In this document: positions 60,301-64,000 of the stretch, piece after piece
How the letters are laid out: each line of letters begins with the position of its first letter
Numbering within the stretch: the first letter of the stretch is position 1
Source of the DNA: Phallusia mammillata
Taxonomy: Eukaryota > Chordata > Ascidiacea > Phlebobranchia > Ascidiidae
NCBI GenBank assembly: GCA_003260075.1
Contig: QLIY01000002.1
Span: 310,746-374,745 of the forward strand
Length of the DNA stretch: 64,000 bases
Direction: 5' to 3'
Notes under the pieces: model-generated
What the model saw: the letters and a program-made list of their open reading frames with translations, nothing else
What the model was told of the DNA's origin: nothing
The model's database searches: none
Program-made: the position numbers and the translations under genes

Positions 60301-63300
60301 CACTCTCGCATTTACTATTTATATTCATAAGGGAAATAAACTTTGGCAAACTGATTAGAGCAAAAAACCTAAAAATTGTTCTAGAGTTATTTCGTGAGGC
60401 ATAACTTTTTTGTCTATTACTTCCAATAAAATGGAATATTGCAGAATGGCTACACCAGCTTTTACCATTTATGTCTTGTCACCAGCTGCACTGATGACGT
60501 GATGAGACCATGTAGGTCGAAACAGTGTGTAATGTCTGTAGCTTAATTATCATGGAATAGCGCTATACTTTTGATGGTAAAAAATGTAATTAGAAAACAC
60601 AAAAACACATACTTTTCTAGAAGTAGCGCTGGACGGGCTAATGCTGTAACTCTTCTCCAATACCAAATCAGTGGAAAGATCATAATTGTACAAAGCGCAA
60701 CCTTCAAACTGATCCAAATTTGAGTAAAGCCACCAGTCTGAGTAATGCTCTGAAATAACAAAAGTCCAATGATTTGGAGATAAAAGCACAGACCTTGGTA
60801 TTTTCCAGACAGAACATATTTGAAGTTGTATTTCTAGCTGTCAGTAAAAACTTTAATGTCACATTGATTTTCAACTAGCTCAGGTCTTAGCACCAACCTT
60901 TTGTAGATACACATGGATGGTGCTTTCTTAGTCATACAAAACATAAAATTGTCTATGTATGCAAAATGATTTCTTATTCAAAACCAGTGTTTAAAGCAGT
61001 GGTTTCCAACCTGGGGTTCGTGGTTTCAGGGGTCCGTGGAGGCAAACATTTTTAGTAGCATTAACAACAGCACAATATTTTTAAGTTCCCTAACCGTTTT
61101 TTTATAATCCTGCATATGAGTGCAAACTGTTTATCAAACCCTTACATCAAGAAAACTTGTGATTGTGACATCACAGCACACATTAACAATATAACTTATT
61201 GTGCTTTATTTCAAGTATTGTACACCAGAAAATTTATCTCTTCGTTGCACTGCTACAGAACTTTATTGCAACTGAAGGCTGTAAAGGTTGATTATAATTC
61301 TGCCTTATAAAGCGAAAGTATAATAACGTATAATGCAGGAAACGAAAAACATATCAAGACCAAATTACGTTGGGGGTCAGCGGACCTATACAATTTATAA
61401 AAGGCGTCCGTGACTACAAAAAGGTTGGGAACCACTGGTTTAAAGAGATATTGGTGTAAATATTGCCAGAAACCTAAAGACCTAGACTTAATATCAGCAT
61501 ACAGCTTACACACGATATGGTTAACTTTACTCACAACTATGCACTTTATTTACAGAACTACTCACTACTTACGACAAAATCAATTTCGGTCACTTGTCCA
61601 ATCTTCATATTTGGTGAAATCTTTGGATTTGCCTTGTTTACTGGCAGTCTGATATTTATCAGATAGTGTTTATGTGGCAGGGATCCCAGTTGCGATATAA
61701 ACAGAGGATCACAATTGTAGTGGAATCCCTTATATTCATCAGTTTTACCCCCCCCCCAGTGGCCTTTCCTGGGTTGAGTTAACCACACTTTGCCATGATT
61801 TTGGTAACTTATAGAAATCTTTATTGTTGCTGTATGCTAATCTTATGTCAAGGGTGGCCACTGCATCAGGTGCTGCAAAACAGTTCAGCAGATATATTAT
61901 TTGTATATCTATTGGTGAAGCTATTTTATGCACTTAATTTGAAACATTTAAAGATCTGAAACAAGTTCTACATGCTTGAAAGGTGACATTTTACATTTCT
62001 TTTCCACCTTTGCCATACTGCCCAGGAAAAATACTCCCCCTCCCTCTCTTTTATACATTTCCAACCCTTCTGTGGTCGCATACCACTTACAGGTTACGCA
62101 TCGGCACTGTGTACGACCTATGCTTAGAAAGAAGTATTTTTAATCCGACAACTGCTACATTGTGAATTTAAATAAGCATTTACCACCACTAGTGTAGGTA
62201 TCAAAAGCTATTTTGCTTACCAACTTCAAGTTGTGGGTTATATGGAATTTTGAAAACAGCCAATGTAAGCATATATTGAAACCATCGTGACATCTCTAAA
62301 TCTTTTTTTGGAACAACGACAGCAAATACAACATTGTTAGGGTCGTGTTTAGGGTTGTTATCAGGACCTTGATGACTGATCGTCTCTTGATGATTCTCAG
62401 GATCCAATTCCTTTAATAATACCCAAGATTTAGAAGTCACTCATTTTTTATGCATAGTGTGTAATCATACATAAAAAGTTTTGCTCAGTGCTTAGATATA
62501 TTTCATTGTCAGTATGTAATGTACTAAGTTGAGTTAAATTTGCTTGGTGATCAAATTATACAAACTAAGCACCGCCAAATCATAGGAGCATGGGTCAACT
62601 CGATAATAAGTTCAGTGGGGGTAGATGGCACACAAGCTCTGGTTTGCATGTGTGTCATTTTATCGGTGGTACTAAGCACAGTCACATGTTACACTGGCAA
62701 ACACACACAAACATAGTCAAGTAAAAAATTACCATTTGTTCACATGTTGCTGGAAGAATCCAATCTTGAGATTTGTTGTTTATGCATGTTGTAGCAGCTA
62801 GTACAATTGACATAGTGGGATTTGGGGCTAAAAAACAAATAAACAAACTGTTGCATGAAAATGGTTTCCTGTTTGAATTGATACGGTTCTTCATTTCATT
62901 ACTGCAGTGGTTCCCAACCTTTTTGTGGTCACTGACCAGTCTGCAGAACATGGCAGTTCCCGACGAGATCTCGCACGTGCAGGACCTACATGTCCCGTGT
63001 GCACCCGTAAGTTCGCGTGCAAGGCCAAGTTCAACAGGCACGAAGCAAGTAAAAGAGGTCAAAATAGTGCAATTAAATGCCTTTCGTGCGAAATTTCCGC
63101 GTGCAACACCCCAAATTTGGCATGCAATTTTTTTTTCAAAACATAATCGCGCATGCAGCTGCCACACTCTGCAGACTGGGTCACCGACCCTCCACAGACC
63201 GCCTAACACCATCTCGAGGACCCCTTGGGGGTATGCGAACCCCAGGTTGGAAACCACTGCATTACTGTTTAAGAGTTTAATTCACATGTTATAGCCTTTT

Positions 63301-63457
63301 TATCAATGTTTGTAAACCTTTGTTTAAATCATTTTCTGCAAAAACACTTACCTACAATTCCACCAAGAATAATAAAACCGATCTCAAGCACAATTAGCCC
63401 CAGAACCATAGCAACCAATTTCTTGGTGGAAAGGGTTTCAATTACTGCCCCTGCCAT
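57315..63457 (-). CDS. Wntless (WLS/Evi) paralogue A, 9 exons, gap in exon 4
   Basis: Exons: 63457-63352, 62827-62733, 62410-62221, 61872-61573, 60749-60613, 59810-59642, 59132-58758, 58115-57956, 57403-57315. It starts [14 protein letters not shown]. Matches to human WLS are strongest in the last two thirds: [59 protein letters not shown] and YAPSHK. A Wnt-secretion carrier with eight membrane spans is expected. Exon 4 contains C9 (61748-61756) in place of about 20 nt that encode ECVFEHPK-like residues in copy B, so the exon is 300 rather than 311 nt and appears frameshifted. All other junctions are in phase. The YEGL endocytosis motif is replaced by FQSI and there is no KEAQE-like tail (ends EKPRED). 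Of the three copies this has the most human-like membrane region. Confidence 0.94.
57476..57912. mobile_element. pogo/Tigger-like fragments, duplicated around C11
   Basis: CAGTAAACCTTGGTTAATCC at 57478 begins a fragment with 'gtccgtttaaggcaaaa' and 'tacctaagttctgtccga'. After C11 (57678-57688) the same roughly 220 bp recur at 57689-57912 with scattered changes. The element family is that of 29727-29899; the duplication is an assembly junction. It lies in the last WLS-A intron. Confidence 0.7.
58385..58525 (-). repeat. SINE tail fragment
   Basis: 'atgccaggccttttaaaggc' and 'agaatcagctggtcaccaac' match the tail of the minus-strand SINEs near 27540 and 52905; 'gtggatcccagttatgaac' at about 58500 matches the other end. 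The tRNA-like part is absent, so it is an internally deleted copy in WLS-A intron 7. Confidence 0.6.
59850..60155 (+). repeat. SINE tail interrupted by a hAT MITE
   Basis: 'gctttgccatatgggaatg' (59863) and 'tttggaagaccagcttgat' continue after the inserted element as 'tcagtatgataccttcaatg' and 'gggcctggcatac' (to about 60152). The two halves join into the SINE tail seen in the other copies. Confidence 0.68.
59899..60101. mobile_element. hAT-like MITE inserted in a SINE
   Basis: Left end CAGTGATTCTCAAATGCGG and right end AGTTTGAGAACCACTG are inverted; agcttgat (59891-59898) and ggcttgat (60102-60109) match at 7 of 8. The 203-bp element splits an older SINE tail. It lies in WLS-A intron 5. Confidence 0.83.
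60478..60545 (+). repeat. Copy of the 'gtcaccagctgcact' dispersed repeat
   Basis: 'gtcaccagctgcactgatga', 'gatgagaccatgtaggtcg' and 'aaacagtgtgtaatgtctg' follow in order, as at 30371-30445. It lies in WLS-A intron 5. Confidence 0.6.
60997..61437. mobile_element. hAT-like MITE with perfect 8-bp target duplication
   Basis: CAGTGGTTTCCAACCTGGGG and the inverse AAGGTTGGGAACCACTG end the 441-bp element. GTTTAAAG at 60989-60996 and 61438-61445 is a perfect 8-bp duplication. It is non-coding and lies in WLS-A intron 4. Confidence 0.9.
62905..63259. mobile_element. hAT-like MITE with perfect 8-bp target duplication
   Basis: CAGTGGTTCCCAACCTTTTT (62905) and CAGGTTGGAAACCACTG (to 63259) are inverted ends. 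CATTACTG at 62897-62904 and 63260-63267 is perfect. The interior shares 'gagatctcgcacgtgcagga' with 15672-15940. It lies in WLS-A intron 1. Confidence 0.92.
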
Positions 63458-64000
63458 ACTTTAGCACAAACTATTACCTTCAGTACATGGATTTAATAAC
63501 AATTACAAAACCTAAACTGTGTAAGTTTTTCTTTTTAAATAAATCAAAAAACTACAGTGTATATTGCTAAGTTTCTTTTTCCTGGCACAAAAAACCCTAG
63601 TATGTTTGAAACAAAAATACTTCTTTTAGGTGTTTTAGGAAAAAAGGTAAAGTGGTTTCCTGTCACTTTGTTATGAAAAGTGAAAAAGTTAGACATACAA
63701 TGACTACATAAACTGGAGATTTTAGACCTAATAAAACGTTTCATCCTTGTTCAACAACAGAAAGAAAAAAAATACTCTACGCAACACAGCATCAAGGCTG
63801 TTTACATGCGTCGAATGCTGTTTGCACTGTGTAAATGCAAACACTAGTGTTAAGCTCTCACAAACCGCAACCCACTGTCTCTGTGTTATCACTAGCCCAA
63901 AAACCGCAACTGCAAAGCAGACAAGAGTGCAAGACCATTAAAAACAAGCCCAACATGAGCCCACTTTCGCTGCTAGCCAAAACGCATGCATGTGAAATGA
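63458..64000. other. Region upstream of WLS-A
   Basis: It should hold the 5' UTR and promoter of copy A. It is AT-rich. I see no exon, transposon end or clear core-promoter motif. Confidence 0.45.

Noticed and set aside
62907-63146. C2H2-like zinc finger ([17 protein letters not shown])
   Set aside because: It lies wholly inside a 355-bp hAT MITE with perfect target duplication; a related MITE copy at 15672-15940 gives no conserved protein. Probably chance.

Overview
The window is animal nuclear DNA: AT-rich, intron-dense, with GT-AG introns and many short non-autonomous transposons. Gene content points to a chordate: a TAFA (FAM19A)-type secreted protein, a GAB1/2-type docking protein, eIF3k, CCDC12 and Wntless. 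Compact genes and haplotype copies that differ by several percent suit an ascidian tunicate. The phylum-level call is an inference and no species is named.

Layout. 4.2-8.0 kb (+): a TAFA5-like cytokine gene with 3 exons. 9.2-13.8 kb (+): a membrane-anchored ZP-domain protein with a furin-like site. 15.0-16.4 kb (-): CCDC12, head-to-head with eIF3k (16.8-18.9 kb, +) across about 450 bp. 20.4-43.2 kb (-): an 18-exon GAB-family adaptor of about 1193 residues with PH domain, YDxP sites, an RxxK GRB2 motif and paired SHP2 tyrosines. 44.6-63.5 kb (-): three tandem Wntless (WLS/Evi) paralogues, here called C (44.6-47.8, apparently decaying), B (49.6-55.9, intact) and A (57.3-63.5, intact apart from an assembly gap).

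Two features cut across the genes. First, 27 runs of C (25 of 9-12 nt, two of about 90 nt) behave like assembly gap placeholders. Most separate two near-identical copies of the same locus, including duplicated exons, and one falls inside a conserved WLS exon. Second, introns carry many hAT-like MITEs, several with perfect 8-bp target duplications, plus tRNA-headed SINEs and pogo/Tigger-like MITEs, some nested.

Functionally, GAB and WLS both belong to growth-factor/Wnt signalling, but nothing shows they are co-regulated. The most notable biology is the WLS tandem array, with no visible YxxPhi endocytosis motif and a mosaic similarity pattern suggesting gene conversion, and the TAFA5-like gene with a long extra C-terminal tail. 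All gene models were built by eye from splice phase. The CCDC12, eIF3k, TAFA, ZP, GAB and WLS-B models close in frame from ATG to stop.
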